64,000 nucleotides of DNA from Aralia elata (lineage: Eukaryota > Streptophyta > Magnoliopsida > Apiales > Araliaceae). Shown here piece by piece: positions 1 to 12,242 of this stretch. The stretch's first letter is position 1, and every line of letters begins with the position of its first letter. A model generated the notes under the pieces. That model saw nothing but the letters and a program-made list of their open reading frames with translations. It did no database searches and was not told where the DNA came from. The stretch is from the NCBI GenBank assembly GCA_034770075.1, contig CM068377.1:51376271-51440270 (forward strand), read 5' to 3'. Position numbers and translations under genes: made by a program.

Positions 1-2302
1 ATGTGGCCCCTTACTTCTCCTCCAGGCTGTTGTGGGTGGTACTGGGATTCTGTCGGAAAACCATTCAGGGTAAACAGACACCGTGATGATTCCTGTTTTA
101 AACCGCTTGATAATCTCGTCCTTTTACTTTCAACCTCCATTCAGGCTTCAACGTTCTCAACTTTTGCTTATAGGCAGTCAATGTCCTATAACGTCTGAGG
201 ACAATCCAATCACGTCGCCACGGGACCAAGCGAACATATCTCCATACAGGGTCAACAACTCGGCTATTTTTTCTTTTTCTTTTTCTTTTTTTCTTTTTTT
301 TTTCTTTTTTTTTTTCTTTTTCTTTTTTTTTTGTGTTCGAATTTGCCCCTACTCCGGGTTCTTTGTGATCGTTAGGGGCCCTGACGCTTGATGGTGATGG
401 TTTGGTCTAAACTGGGTTTGGGTTTACCCCCGACCCATCCTTTGATCTCACCAGGCGTATTGTCGATATCTGTCTCGTCCTGCTCAATCCTCATCAGATC
501 GAAATCTAGCTCTATACCAAAATCGTGATCCTCCTTCAAATTTGGCCTATCGCTTGTCAGGCTAGAATGCCTCAAATCGGGGTACCTGACATAAAACAAA
601 AATGCTTGTCATATATATAAAATGTTTCAGCACATGATCCCCATTTTTTTTTTTTCTTTTTTTTTTTTTTTTTCTTTTTTTTTTATAGATAACATGACAA
701 AGTGACATGAGCGTGCAGGGATTTGAAATAAAACTCAGAATTTCAAAACCCATTGATCTTCCACTGGCCAGGATTCACTGCCACACTCCTGGATTTACCC
801 CTTCCTGGATATCACCTGCTGCACGGTCCAACTGGCCACGGTGAGGTCAAGCAATGGAGCTCATTAGGAGGTGCATGGATCGCATTGGCATGGATCTGGC
901 ATTGATGGCATTTCCTGACATGAACATCGCAGTCAGTTTTCATGGTTAGCCAATAGTGATCCGTTCACATGATTTTCTTTGCCAAAAATGCTCTGCTCAT
1001 ATGGGTTTCTCACACATCGCCATGTACTTCGTTCATTAATCTGTGGGCTTTTTCGGCTTCCAGATATCTCAGCAGTCCCGTAGCTAGGTCCTATTCATGC
1101 AAATCGTCTCCGCTTAGGACGAATTTCACTGCCCATCCTTGGATTCTCTTTCCTTGGTCAGATCTGCATTTTCGGGAGGGGAGCTATATCGAAGGAACTC
1201 TTTAATATTTTGATACCAAGCCCATCTAGGAGGGGCGTCACTATGGGAGATCCCTCCGATCTGATCCTCGCAGGCCGGACAAGTCTGTACCGCAATTTCC
1301 CCCTTAAAGCTCATCTCGTACCATGATGTGTGAATCAGGGAAGCCAGTGTATTTCATGGCTACCGGCCTCTGCCATTTGGATGGATGGAGTATGGATTTT
1401 ACGGCCTCTTAGTTGGGTCTTAGGGGCAGTCTCGCAAAACAAACCAGGGCCGTAGTTTAGTACTGTGCCAGTTACAAGTTGGCAGATGCATGTCAACACT
1501 GATGCATGTTTTATCATCATTTCTTTTTCTTTTCTTTTTTTTTTTTTTTTTTTTTTTTCCTTTTTTTTGTGTGGTCGAATATGCCCCTACTCCGGGTTCT
1601 TTGTGATCGTTATGCCACGCTTTCACGGTTCTCTTAATCTTATCCTGCAAAACAAGGTCAGTGTTTGATGACAGGATAGTATTTAGAAGTTTTTAGAAAA
1701 CCTCGGTATGTGGCACGGATTGCCCTTCTGCAAAACCATGTCAGTACTCTCTTTATGTGCAGGTGATGCAATCACATGATACAGGACATATTTATTACGA
1801 TGATGATGGCATGACAGTTGTATGCCATTTGCATGACATTTATTTATTTGACTGAACGATAAAAGGGCATGAAGAAGCTTCCCTTTCGTTAGGTTTATCA
1901 GAGGCTGACCTACCCTAGGGTTACTCTCGCGGGCTTTTCGGCATGAAGGTCCCCAAATCTTCGCAATCTACTTGTTTGATTCCTTTCGATTGGAGCGGAT
2001 TTGGGTGGTGCGTTTCCTGAGCCATCTCCGGGGAGCAGCCCCTTCGAGTCCAGTAATAAGCAACCGACAGGTTCGCCTCAGGAGGAGGTACTATCTCAAC
2101 ATACATTCACATTCATCGTCCTCACCGTATGCAAATGATTTTACTTTAAATTAAAGCAATCCCATTCAATCATTCACTTATAAAACACACATTCACACAA
2201 CAAAAGTAGAAATGATCAAAATATCGCATGCACACACATATTCATGAATTTTTGAAGGATAGGATAGCATCAAGATTTGAACGCGGCTTAAGCCCTCTAA
2301 TG
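1..2302 (-). mobile_element. Interior of Tat-lineage gypsy element B, decayed and scrambled
   Basis: Read on the minus strand this is the interior that follows the primer site at 2303-2320. Degraded pol pieces match the better preserved pol of element A: the RNase H-integrase linker and zinc-binding start of integrase (about 1314-820), the acidic stretch upstream of RT (599-372, sharing the motif ELDFDLM) and the first part of RT (about 150-1). Their order is wrong: the integrase start comes before RT. The frames hold many stops. Three pyrimidine-rich tracts lie at about 270-336, 643-685 and 1520-1568; two of them abut the same roughly 45-base sequence (about 333-377 and 1568-1612). No intact protein is predicted. 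Confidence 0.7.
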
Positions 2303-2320
2303 TCCCCAGCAGAGTCGCCA
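2303..2320 (-). other. Primer binding site of element B
   Basis: On the minus strand this reads TGGCGACTCTGCTGGGGA, two bases inside the end of the LTR. It resembles the tRNA-Arg-type primer site reported for Tat/Ogre elements. This site fixes the orientation of element B and marks 2323 as the inner LTR edge. Confidence 0.7.
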
Positions 2321-2322
2321 GC

Positions 2323-4415
2323 TGTCGACGCCGGTTTTTCGCCTCTTTCGTCTTTTCCAATTTTAGCCTTTTGATTGAATGATTTTTTAGAAAAGATCGG
2401 CATTAATGTCGACGGGGTTTTGAAAGATCGTTTTTTTTTTATGATGAGCCAATTAACCAGAGTCGCCAGTTGGTATATTTGAAATGGATGTACCAACTCA
2501 TCCGAGTTTTCGTTTTTTATAAATCACTGGCTCATATATGACTCCGAATTAATTGGTCTGCGAATCGAGATTCATAGAGTTCGGGGGCTTGCTTAAGCGA
2601 GGGGAAGGTGTTAGGCACCCCCCGACTTCCGTGAAACACAGTTACCGCAATCTTGATGCTTTCCTATCCTTTAATCCTCGAATGTGTGTGTGTGTATGTG
2701 CGCGTGTGTGCGTGTGTGCGTGTGTGTGTGCCTATGTGAATGTTGTGGTGAGTTTGTATGAAAGAATCATTTTGATTTTTAGGGAAAGTCGTGCTTTGAT
2801 TTGAGAATGCTTCGGAATGTCCTTCGATTTATACAAGAAAGATTGATCCTTTATAAGAAGGGTTTGATTTTAATTGTCCAAAAACTATGAGATTTTTTCG
2901 TTAGGTGTCGTTTTGGCAAAACAAGAGTTTTAAACCTTTGTCAAAATAGGAATCGAGATCTATACGTTGCTTTCGTAACTCAAACGATGGGCAACTTCTA
3001 GAACTTCTTTAACCCTATGCACACCGGTTTAATAAAACGTCACTTATTTTATAAAACCATTTCTTGTGATGTTTGAAAACGATTTTCTTTAGCTTTCTCG
3101 TTTAAAATAGAAATCGACATTCATTAGCACTTCCCATTTATTAACCTCATGATGCTAATAGCCTAGTTTGATTGATTTTATGAAAATCTTATCATTTAAC
3201 TTTGAAATCAATTTCGTCTCATAAATCAAATCGAGCATAAACACGCGTCGGAGCTATTCATGGGCATGTAAGCCATCAAAATAACCCCAAACGCCTACAA
3301 TCACAAGTTTCACTATTTCGGGGCCTTAAACACGATTCTCGCCTTGGCGTCGTTTTAAGGCCCGACGATTACATATTTACAATGAAAGATACATCGAATT
3401 TACTACATATATCAATAGATGTCCATCATCGGATTTGGACCACGGGGTCGCGCTCCTAGGCTCACATCCAAAATCGCTACACACCCACAAGATCCTAAAA
3501 ATAGCAATCTAAACAATCTATGCACAATACATCATTACAACGAGCTAAAAATTCACCAAATGGATATCATCGGGCCATTAGGAGGAATTTCGTTCCATTT
3601 AGAACCCTCACTAATAGCCCTCAATCCGTGGATTCACAACAACATACAAGAACAACTACATTTAATATAATTTGGATGACAAAAATCTTAACAAAAATGG
3701 TAAAACAAAATGCTAAAACAAAGGATTTTTCACCTTGCAAATAATCCCCACAATATGTATGAATTTGTGTATTGAATAGAGTAGAAATATATGATATATA
3801 GTCCCCACAATATGGATACAATTCCTCACTATTTTCTCTCTTTTTCTTTCCTAATTGCTCTTGTTTTTACTGCTGTTTTTTCCCATTTCCGAGCTGCTGG
3901 TTGCTGTTTTTCCTTCTTCTTCCCTCTCTTCTCAACCTTCTGCAGGAAATGAGTTGAAATAGCCTGGCCAAAGCCAGCCGCAGATTGATCTGCGGCTGGC
4001 CGCAGATCAATCTGCGGCTGGCTGGCCCACCTCCCATCGCACTCAGCTGGTTTCCTGGTTTCGAGTCCCGTGCGCACCACCATTATTTTAATCGTTTGGC
4101 CGCAGATCAATCCGCGGCTGGGTGGGCTGATTTTCTCATTTTCCGAACCGCACCTCGTTTCTCGTGTCGCGACGTCGGTTTTCGCCGACAGGCTTGTATT
4201 TTGCAGTCCGGGAATCACTAGGAGACGTGCCACATCATTCGGGCATGCCCATTTCGGACGGCCTTGCTGTCACGTCGATTTTGATTTGCAAATCGTTGCG
4301 GTGACGTCGAGTGTTCGTTCCGGTGCCCATCCCTTGCTCTCGCAGACCGGCCCAATGGACGAATTTGCCCTCCTGCCATGGTCAGTATAGGAAGTGCAAA
4401 ATTTGGGTGTCTACA
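2323..4415 (-). repeat. 5' LTR of element B (about 2.09 kb)
   Basis: On the minus strand it starts TGTAGACACCC at 4415 and ends in CA at 2323, directly before the primer site. The same family recurs in plus orientation at 24005-26045. It contains a GT-rich microsatellite (about 2682-2732) and three copies of an 18-base near-palindrome (3978-3995, 4000-4017, 4100-4117). There is no convincing ORF. Beyond 4415 the sequence changes at once to coding sequence of element A, as expected if B inserted there. Confidence 0.85.
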
Positions 4416-5112
4416 GTATGCCGGTGATTAATTTGGACGAATCGGTGGTACCCGCCAGTTTTCAGGCGCTGGAAATCAATACTCCCCACTATCGATGTCT
4501 GGGGGCTCCAGCCATAAAACCTAAGGTCTCTCCTGAACTTACCTTTGTTACTAGGGAAATGATGAAGATGAAGTTTCGACCTGGGCAAGGGTTGGGAAAA
4601 AACAGTCAAGGAATTACTGAGCCTATTCAACTGCCCAATCAGATAGGCAAGGCAGGGTTGGGGTATTATGGAGACGTAGAACAGAAACACTCTCAAGGGG
4701 GGGACCCCAACTCGACTGGCCGAAAGTCAACAATGAACAAGGTACTGGCAACCCTGTGTCTACGACAGGAGGTGGAAAATTGACCCCCACGAATGATGAG
4801 TCGGCCAAAAAGGAGAGTTTCTTGCAGGAGGTCATGCAACAGTTTGAAACCAAGTGTTATATCCCTGGACAGTCAGTAAGCAGTGGAAAAGGGAAGGATG
4901 TTGCCACGCCGTCAGGAGCCCAACAGAGTGTGTCTGTCATCAATTGGGCGGGGCTGACTATTCCTGAAGAGGTTATGAAGAAGGACCAATGCAATGTGGC
5001 TGTAGTCATCGAGGAAGTTTCCGATGCGAAGCCGCCTTTCATTTGTCGCATTCCGGCCAATCTGACCACCGACAACTGGACAATGGAACCAGTAATATCC
5101 AAACGAGGGTAA
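4416..5112 (+). pseudogene. Element A: post-protease / pre-RT region of polyprotein
   Basis: The frame opens directly at the junction with element B and includes a G-patch-like segment (PGQGLGKNSQGI, about 4580-4615), seen between protease and RT in many Tat polyproteins. A frame change at about 4750-4790 moves the reading to a second ORF that ends at 5112. No aspartic protease DTG or DSG motif is visible, so protease must lie on the displaced 5' part. The segment has no start codon of its own. Confidence 0.65.
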
Positions 5113-5267
5113 AATATGGCATCAAGATGTTAGACCCCGGATGGTGGGGGATGAATAAATACCAGTTGTTGTCCCTTATTTTGAATTTTGCATGGTTATG
5201 TTATTTTGTCATGTTATTTTAAAGATGATCATTGTGGGAAAATGACTTTTATATATGACAAATATTT

Positions 5268-6461
5268 TTGTTTCATGTCAGGTGTACCAATTTGAGTATT
5301 TCTTGCCTAACAAACGATTTTTCGAATTTGAAAGATGACTATGATTTTGATATTGAGCTGGATTTCGATTTAATGGGCATTGAGCAGGATGAGACAGATA
5401 ATGACGACACGCCTGACGAGATCAAAGGATGGGTCAAAGACAAACCCAAACCCAACTTAGACCAAACCATCACCATAAATATCGGAACCCCTGACAAACC
5501 CAAAGAGCTCAAGATAGGGACAGATCTGACCCCTAGCCAGAAAACAGAAATGACCGAGTTGTTAAGCCAGTATGAGGATGTTTTTGCCTGGTCTCATGAG
5601 GACATGATCGGATTGTCCACCGATATTGTGGTACACCGGTTGCCCATCAAGGAGGGTTTCAAGCCTGTCAAGCAGAAACTAAGAAATCTAAAACCGGAGT
5701 GGAGCTTGAAGGTGAAGGAAGAAATCGTCAAACAGTTCAAGGCTGGAATCATTATGGTGTCCACTTACCCGGAATGGCTGTCCAATATAGTCCCAGTGGC
5801 TAAGCCTGGAGGGAAGGTGAAGGTATGTGTCGACTATAGAGATCTGAACAAGGCCAGTCTCAAGGACAACTTTCCAGTGCCTTTTATACACATCTTGGTG
5901 GATAACACAGCCCAATATGAGATGTACTCTTTTTTTGATTACTTTGCGGGGTACCATCAGATAATGGTGGCGGAGGAAGACCGGGAAAAGACCGCTTTCA
6001 TCACCCCTTGGGGCACCTTCTGCTACAGACGATTGGCCTTCGGCCTCACAAATGCGGGGGCTACTTATCAAAGAGCCATGATAGCCCTGTTCCACGACAT
6101 GATGCACAAGGAGATAGAGGTCTACGTGGATGACATTATCGTGAAATCGAGGGTAGAATCTGATCATATAACCCATCTCAAAAAGCTATTCGATCGGCTC
6201 AGAAAATATAACTTGAAGCTCAATCCGGCAAAGTGTGCTTTCGGAGTGCAGTCGGGCAAGCTCTTGGGATTCCTGGTTAGTAATCGGGGCATTGAGTTGG
6301 ATCCGGCAAAGATTAAGGCTATTGTGGATATGCCGGCACCTCGCACAGAGAAGGAGATAAGAGGATTTCTGGGAAGAATAAACTTCATCAGCCGCTTCAT
6401 ATCCCACTTGACAACTACATGCGAGCCAATTTTTAAACTGTTAAGGAAAGATGTCTCCTAA
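5268..6461 (+). pseudogene. Element A reverse transcriptase domain
   Basis: An open frame of about 397 codons. An acidic leader (motif ELDFDLM) is followed by the RT palm. Visible motifs are KVCVDYRDLNKA (about 5820-5855), the F/YDY-type segment (about 5930), the LAFGLTNAGATYQ segment (about 6034-6072) and the catalytic YVDD at 6123-6134. A stop at 6459-6461 cuts the frame between RT and RNase H, and the coding sequence resumes downstream. In a working element this would copy element RNA into DNA as part of one polyprotein. The start at 5268 is only the first Met of the open stretch. Confidence 0.8.
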
Positions 6462-6975
6462 AAGTGGAATAAGCAATGCCAGAAAGCCTTTCAGACCATT
6501 AAGAAGTAGCTGACAGAATCACCGGTGCTGGTACCCCCGAAGGATGGTATCCCTCTGTTTATGTATATATCGGTCAATGTCATTGCGATGGGATGTATGC
6601 TGGGACAGAAGAATGAATCAGGCAAAGAGCAGGCCATCTATTACCTCAGCAAGAGATTTAGCCGATGTGAACAGAATTACACCCCCATCGAAAGGACATG
6701 TTATGCTTTGGCGTGGGCTGCAGTGAGATTACAGCACTATCTCCATGGGCACACTACGTACCTGATATCGAGAATGGATCCCCTGAAGTATATCTTTGAA
6801 AGGCCCATGTTGAACTATCGATTGTCAAGGTGGCAGTTAATCTTATAGCAGTTCGACATCGTATACGTAACTCAGAAAGCCATGAAAGGGCAGGGAATTA
6901 CAGATCAGTTGTCAGAAATGCCAGCAGGGGGGATGGAGCCTTTAGAAACTCCTTTGCCGGGCAAAGATGTATTCT
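6462..6975 (+). pseudogene. Element A gypsy-type RNase H (gRNH)
   Basis: Continuation of the pol frame after the stop at 6461. The frame is open at 6525-6848 and then hits further stops at about 6846-6848 and 6975. Motifs typical of Tat gRNH are seen: YYLSKRFSRCE and ALAWAAVRLQHYLHGHTTYL, then the IFERPMLNYRLSRWQ segment. The first catalytic Asp position is replaced (the strand reads MYISVN), so the domain may be inactive even apart from the stops. Confidence 0.7.
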
Positions 6976-7019
6976 GAGTCTTACACACGAGATGTGATGA
7001 CGAGGGGCAGTTCTAGAAG

Positions 7020-7766
7020 TTGTATTTTGATGGTGCCATGAATGTTGAAGGAGCAGGAGCCGGAGCAGTCCTGGTCTCTATCACCGGAGAGCAATACCCC
7101 GTGGCCACTAAATTACAGTTCAATAATTCGAATAACACAGCTGAGTATGAGGGATGTATATTGGGACTCCGTTTTGCCCGCGATATGGGAGTAAAGAGAC
7201 TAGCGGTGTTCGAGGATTCAGAGCTGGTAATCACTAAGGCGATCGGGGTGTATAGCACTAAGGAGCCCCGCACTATTGAAGATATCGCTTTCCGACATAT
7301 CCCCCAGGGACAGAATGATTTTGCCGATGCATTGGCAACTCTGGCTTCCTTAATCCACATAATCAAAAGCAGGGACGTTCCGCAGATTGAAATAGCGGTA
7401 CAGAATGCCCCGGCATACGAGGAGCATGTGGCAGTATTGTCGGAGGAGGTTGTTCTGCTAGAGCAGCCTTGGTATCACAACATAAGGGAGTATCTGAGGG
7501 ATAGATCCATTCCCGACCAAGCAAACCGAGTTGAGAGGTTGAGAATCCAAAAGATGGCAATGAAATTTTATCTGAGCGGGGATTCACTGTACAAGAGGGA
7601 TGCTGGTTTGGGATTGTTGCGATGTGTAAATGAAACGCAGGCCCAAAAGATTATGGACGAAATACATGGTGGAGTGTGTGGGCCACACATGAGTGGACCG
7701 ATGCTGGCCAAAAAGATCTTGAGAACGGGGCATTACTGGTTAACACTGAAAGGCCGACTGCGATAA
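7020..7766 (+). pseudogene. Element A archaeal-type RNase H plus linker to integrase
   Basis: The frame begins YFDGAMN (first Asp of the D-E-D-D set), has AEYEG (Glu) and FEDSELV (second Asp), then FADALATLA (last Asp). This is the second, archaeal-type RNase H of the Tat lineage. The frame runs on into the linker and the zinc-binding start of integrase (HGGVCGPHMSG) and ends at a frameshift at about 7755-7764, after which the zinc-binding cysteines (RCYQCQAH) are read in another frame. Confidence 0.75.
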
Positions 7767-8718
7767 TCATGTCAAACGATGTTACCAATGCCAGGCGCAC
7801 GACAATGTAATCCATGCGCCTCCCAATGAACTGCATTGTATGACCTCCCCTTGGCTATTCTCAATGTGGGGTATGGATGTAATCGGACCAGTAGAGCCCA
7901 AAGCAAGCAACGGACACCGATTTATCTTCGTCATGATCGATTATTTCACTAAATGGGTAGAAACAGCTTCTTTCCCCAAAGTAACTCAGGAGATCATCGT
8001 CCGTTTCATCAGGAATAATGTCATTTGCTGATACGGGCAACCTGAGGTCTTAGTCTCTGACAATGCCAGGAATTTGAACAATGCCCTCATGAAGGAATTA
8101 TGTGACCAGTTTAAGATCAAACACCTCAATTCTGTGATTTACCGTCCTAAGATGAATGGGGCAGTGGAGGCTGCAAATAAGAATATCAAAAAGATCATGG
8201 CGAGAATGTCTGCCAATCATCGGGGGTGGCCGGATCTGCTACCCCTCACCCTGCTGGCGTACAGAATGTCAGTGCGTACTTCTACAGGGGCAACTCTTTA
8301 CGCTTTGGTATATGGAATGGAGGGTATTCTGCCAGTTGAGGTTGAGATGGCGTCCCTCAGAATCTTGATTGATGCTCAGATAAACGAGGAGGATTTGATG
8401 CAAAGTCGGTACAACCAGTTGGCCCTAATTGATGAAAGGAGGGTGGCTGCTATTTTGCATGGTCAGTTATATCAGCAAAGAATCTCTCGATCGTACGACA
8501 AAAATGTAAGACCTCGGAAGTTCAAAGAAAATAACCTAGTGCTAAAGAGAGTTATGCCTTGTCAAGATGAAGCCAAAGGGAAGTTTGCCCCGAGCTGGGA
8601 AGGTTCTTTTGTGATTAAGAAAGTGCTGTCCGGAGGAGCCTTCATATTGCAAGAGATGGACGGTGAGGTGTTTCCACAGCCCATAAATTCTGACTCGGTG
8701 AAGCGGTTCTACGCCTAA
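7755..8718 (+). pseudogene. Element A integrase
   Basis: After the frameshift the integrase core runs 7770-8718 with one internal stop at 8029-8031. The DDE residues are visible: Asp in WGMDVIG (about 7867-7887), Asp in VSDNA (about 8053-8067) and Glu in NGAVEAANK (about 8155-8181). The C-terminal WEGSFVIKKV segment (about 8599-8628) is the usual gypsy integrase tail. The frame ends at 8718. The enzyme would join element DNA to the chromosome, but the stop and the frameshift make this copy dead. Confidence 0.8.
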
Positions 8719-9238
8719 AAAAAATCATCATCATTTTCTCCTCTTTCTTTGAAGAACGAACTACGTAGGACCTGATTTCCCGACTTGTGGGAGTACGTAG
8801 GCAGCCGTCAGGGCACGGTCCATTTCTTTACAAAATAATACTTTCTCTAACCAAAACCGATTCCCAACAGCCAGAAAAACCTTCCTATACCCTTGAAACC
8901 TTCCCGAAACCAGCCACCTAATCAGTTTCATCTCAAATGACATAACCTTAACCCAACCAAGCAGTTAGCCAAAATCTAAGACTCAGTCCGATGAAATCAA
9001 CAGGGTGTGTGGCAATAACTGTCAAATCTCCATTAAGACTTGAGAAGAGAAAGAAGGCGAAATATCAAAATCGTGGTTAGCTGGATAAAATGAGGATCCA
9101 ATGAAAGGCAACGATACGACAAAAAAGGGAAAATGACTAAATTTAAATGCATGTCTATATATATAAGTCATTTTGTTACAAGATTTCTCTTTTGATAACC
9201 GATGAAACTGACATAGTCTATGCAGGAAATAAAATGAT
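8719..9238 (+). other. Element A spacer after integrase
   Basis: This holds the repeat-like block CGAACTACGTAGGACCTG...GTACGTAGGCAGC (8757-8803), a sequence commonly found just downstream of integrase in Tat-lineage elements. No ORF was recognised. It separates the plus-strand pol from the antisense ORF ending at 9239. Confidence 0.5.
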
Positions 9239-9908
9239 CTACAAATCTGAAACTAACTGAAGCAGGATGGATAAGGTGGTGGATAGATCTGAAGCATCGG
9301 CGTCCCCTGTAATCTGCTGCCCCATCATGTCGATGCGATCCAATAAAGCAGTGGCTTGGCTAACAGTCTCAGAGTGAGCATCTATAACTGCCCTAGTCTG
9401 TAATACAATGGCGTCTCTATCAGTGAGGGCAGCATCTCTAGCCAGAATAGCAGCATCTCTCTCAACAAGAGCAGCGTCCCTCTCAGCCTCAGTAGTAGTC
9501 AAGGCCAGTCGGATCCGGCTATCCTCAGTAACCCAACTAGGGGCAGAATCAGCTGAGATAGAATAAGGAATATGGGCGGGAGTGGAGAAGCCTTCAAAAT
9601 CATATCTGGACATCATCTCTGTAGACTCAGGAGGAATAAAAACCTCTGGGGTGGTATCATCTGTGAAAATCACTCGAGAGTCAACAAATACTCTAATCTG
9701 ACTCAAACCAACCATATCAGAGTCTCCGTGCAACCATTGCACATAAGCAGATGTCTGAATGGGGCAACTCTCACTATGCTCGGCAAAGATCTTGCGAGAC
9801 CAAAGATCATATACCTACATTAGATCTCTCTCTGTTTGGGGTGATATGAGGAATCGGTAGTCGGCTGCGCCCGTGAAAAGGTGATGATCCTATATCTGAT
9901 CAAACTGC
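9239..9908 (-). pseudogene. Element A antisense ORF 2, 3' part (coiled-coil end)
   Basis: Read on the minus strand this continues the ORF interrupted by copia element C: joining 19086 to 9908 minus one ACTGC duplication restores the reading. It has stops at about 9888 and 9817. The last 167 codons (9742-9239) are open and hold a heptad-like, Ala/Asp/Arg-rich stretch (repeats of the form RDAA, about 9510-9405) that predicts a coiled coil. The function is not known; ORFs of this kind lie antisense between integrase and 3' LTR in Tat elements. Confidence 0.6.
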
Positions 9909-11708
9909 TGAAAGTAGTATGTACACAAGCCAATCATATTTGATATGATGTAGCATATACTTTGTAATCTTATTCGTTTGTTAAAGGCATTTTACTTTAT
10001 CTACATGGTGCTGTTATATTAAATGTGATAAACCCATAGTTTTGAGCAATGTTTTTAGAATCATGATGGTGATCATGCTAATGAGATCTAAATTCTAGAT
10101 AGCTCACAAACTAAAATTGTTCCTAATCGTTGGATTACTAAAAAGGGGATTAGTGAATCCGGATAGATTAGTACATACGTTGCTTGCTCTTATGAAGAGG
10201 ATGATTGATCTCATAATCATTTGTGTGGAGACACTAAAGCAAGTATGTAGGTGCTTATTAGAGAATAAGTTCACTGAACGTGGCTCGCTAAGGAATACCT
10301 AATGGAGTTTTACTCGCCTGTCAATAGGAATTCCTCTAGTGATAGTAATACAAGTGATCCTTGGACTTGAGATCATCATAGTATCTTGTATATGATGAGT
10401 TATACTTTGACATGTCCCTTAAGACCTTTAGGGTATATCAAAGGGTATGATTGGGTATAATAAGTTATACATGGAGATAGGTGAATGATCAATAAAGAAT
10501 CTACCACTTCTAGTAAAAGGAGAGAATGTCCTATGTGATTCGATAAATGACGACTCAAAAGTCTTTAGCCAAAGCAGAATGAAATTAGAAAGGAGTTTCT
10601 AATTTGCATTAATTAGAGTTGTGCATTTGAGAATCGAAATACATATAATTAAATAAAATAAGACTTGACAGTAATTCCATGTCTTATATTTAATTGGGAC
10701 ATTGTATGGTAGAAGGATTGAATTGTACGGTAACTATGCACTGAAAGGTTCTTTTATGATTAATGTTGAAATCTATATTATCTGGAAAGTCGTTGATCGC
10801 TAAGGGGGCTTACCCTTATTGTAGAATAAATATTATTTATTTAAATAAATTAAATAGTTTAATTTATTTATTTAAATAAGATTAGAATTGTTCTAATTGA
10901 TTTATTCACAACCGGTTTAATATGGAGAACCTAAAGGGTCACACCGCAAAAGGAAAATATTTATTTAAGAAGTAAATGGCATAATTGTAATAATAAGTTA
11001 AGTGTATTTAATTTAGTCTATGGAGATAGAATAAATTAAATAGCTTAATATTTATTATTTAATATTTTAGAAATATTAAATATAAATTAATAAGAGGAGT
11101 CTTATTATTATTATTACTATTACTATTATTTAATTCCTAATAGGGATTGAGAATTAATTAATAGAAGTACTCTCACATGAATTCCTAATTGGATTAGGAG
11201 TTTAATTTAATTAAAGGAGTTTAATTAGAATAGAAACCCTAATCCTAAATAGTTTAGGGAAGGGTTTTCCTACATCTATAAATAAGAGAAGTCTTATCAT
11301 AGATTAGGGTTACACACTCTTGCATAAGAATTGTAGAGAGTACTTACAATTTCTATAGAGATAGAAACTAGGGTTTTGCCAACACCCATCTTCTTGAACA
11401 AGTATTATTCCTTGGTGGATCACCTCTAGAGGCCAAACACTTGGGTGGCTAACGTTGATCAAAGGAAGGAATTTAATCGGTGGAATTCAAGGAGAACGCG
11501 AAGGAATTGGAGGTGAACTTGTACCTGAGGAAGCTAGAATTCTACAAGGGTATAATTCTTATTCTCCATCTCTTTCGTTTAATTAATAATTGTGCATAAA
11601 GAAAGATCATGGTGATGGTTTGTATAAAATTTTAAAATCTGATTTTATCGCGCTTCCGCACTATTTATGTAATTTGATTGCATATTCGCGCTATGTACAA
11701 ACCTAACA
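9909..11708 (+). repeat. 5' LTR of element C
   Basis: A 1800-base LTR, TG...CA. A TATA box (TATAAATA) lies at 11277-11284, placing the likely RNA start near 11310. The 61-codon ORF at 10117-10302 occurs identically in both LTRs and is not taken as a gene. Confidence 0.93.
11277..11284 (+). promoter_or_regulatory. TATA box of element C LTR promoter
   Basis: TATAAATA, about 430 bases before the LTR end, followed by AAGAGAAG. The same sequence sits in the 3' LTR at about 18654-18661. The position is typical of a plant LTR U3/R border. Confidence 0.6.
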
Positions 11709-11709
11709 G

Positions 11710-11724
11710 TGGTATCAAGAGCCA
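11710..11724 (+). other. Primer binding site of element C
   Basis: TGGTATCAAGAGCCA, one base after the 5' LTR. It matches the initiator Met tRNA primer site of Ty1/copia elements (usual form TGGTATCAGAGCC) with one extra A. Confidence 0.85.
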
Positions 11725-11960
11725 AACTTTATGCGAATTATTAATTGTTTTGATTCTGTATATACATTGATATGTGTTGAGAACAATTTAATTGGGCATA
11801 ATTGTTTGTGTAAAATTATTTTATTTATTTTATTTAATTTTTTTATTTATTTTGATTTTATTTATTTTCAATTAAGATAAAAGGTTTATTTTGAATTGGA
11901 ATATAATTAAAATTAAAAGTTTTATTTTAACTTGGAATGTGATTCTACGTTAACTAGAAT

Positions 11961-12242
11961 AAAGGAGTTTATTCATATATGGAATAGGATTCCATGTTTC
12001 CTAAAATAAAGGAGTTTATTCATATATGGAATAGGATTCCATGTTTCCTAGAATAAAAGAGTTTATTCATATATGGAATAGGATTCCATGTTTCCTAGAA
12101 TAAAGGAGTTTATTCATATATGGAATAGGATTCCATGTTTCCTAGAATAAAGGAGTTTATTCACATATGGAATAGGATTCCATGTTTCCTAGAATAAAGG
12201 AGTTTATTCACATATGGAATAGGATTCCATGTTTTCTTAAAA
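11961..12242 (+). repeat. 47-bp tandem repeat in element C leader (six copies)
   Basis: Units start AAAGGAGTTTATTCATATAT at 11961, 12008, 12055, 12102, 12149 and 12196, each 47 bases and almost identical. More diverged copies of the AAAGGAGTTTATTT core continue to about 12560. The array lies in the untranslated leader between primer site and gag. Confidence 0.9.

Noticed and set aside
2680..2740. Cys/Val-rich ORF (CVCVCARVCVC)
   Set aside because: A GT microsatellite within LTR B.
10117..10302. 61-codon ORF present twice (also 17494-17679)
   Set aside because: It is part of the duplicated LTR of element C, not a duplicated gene.
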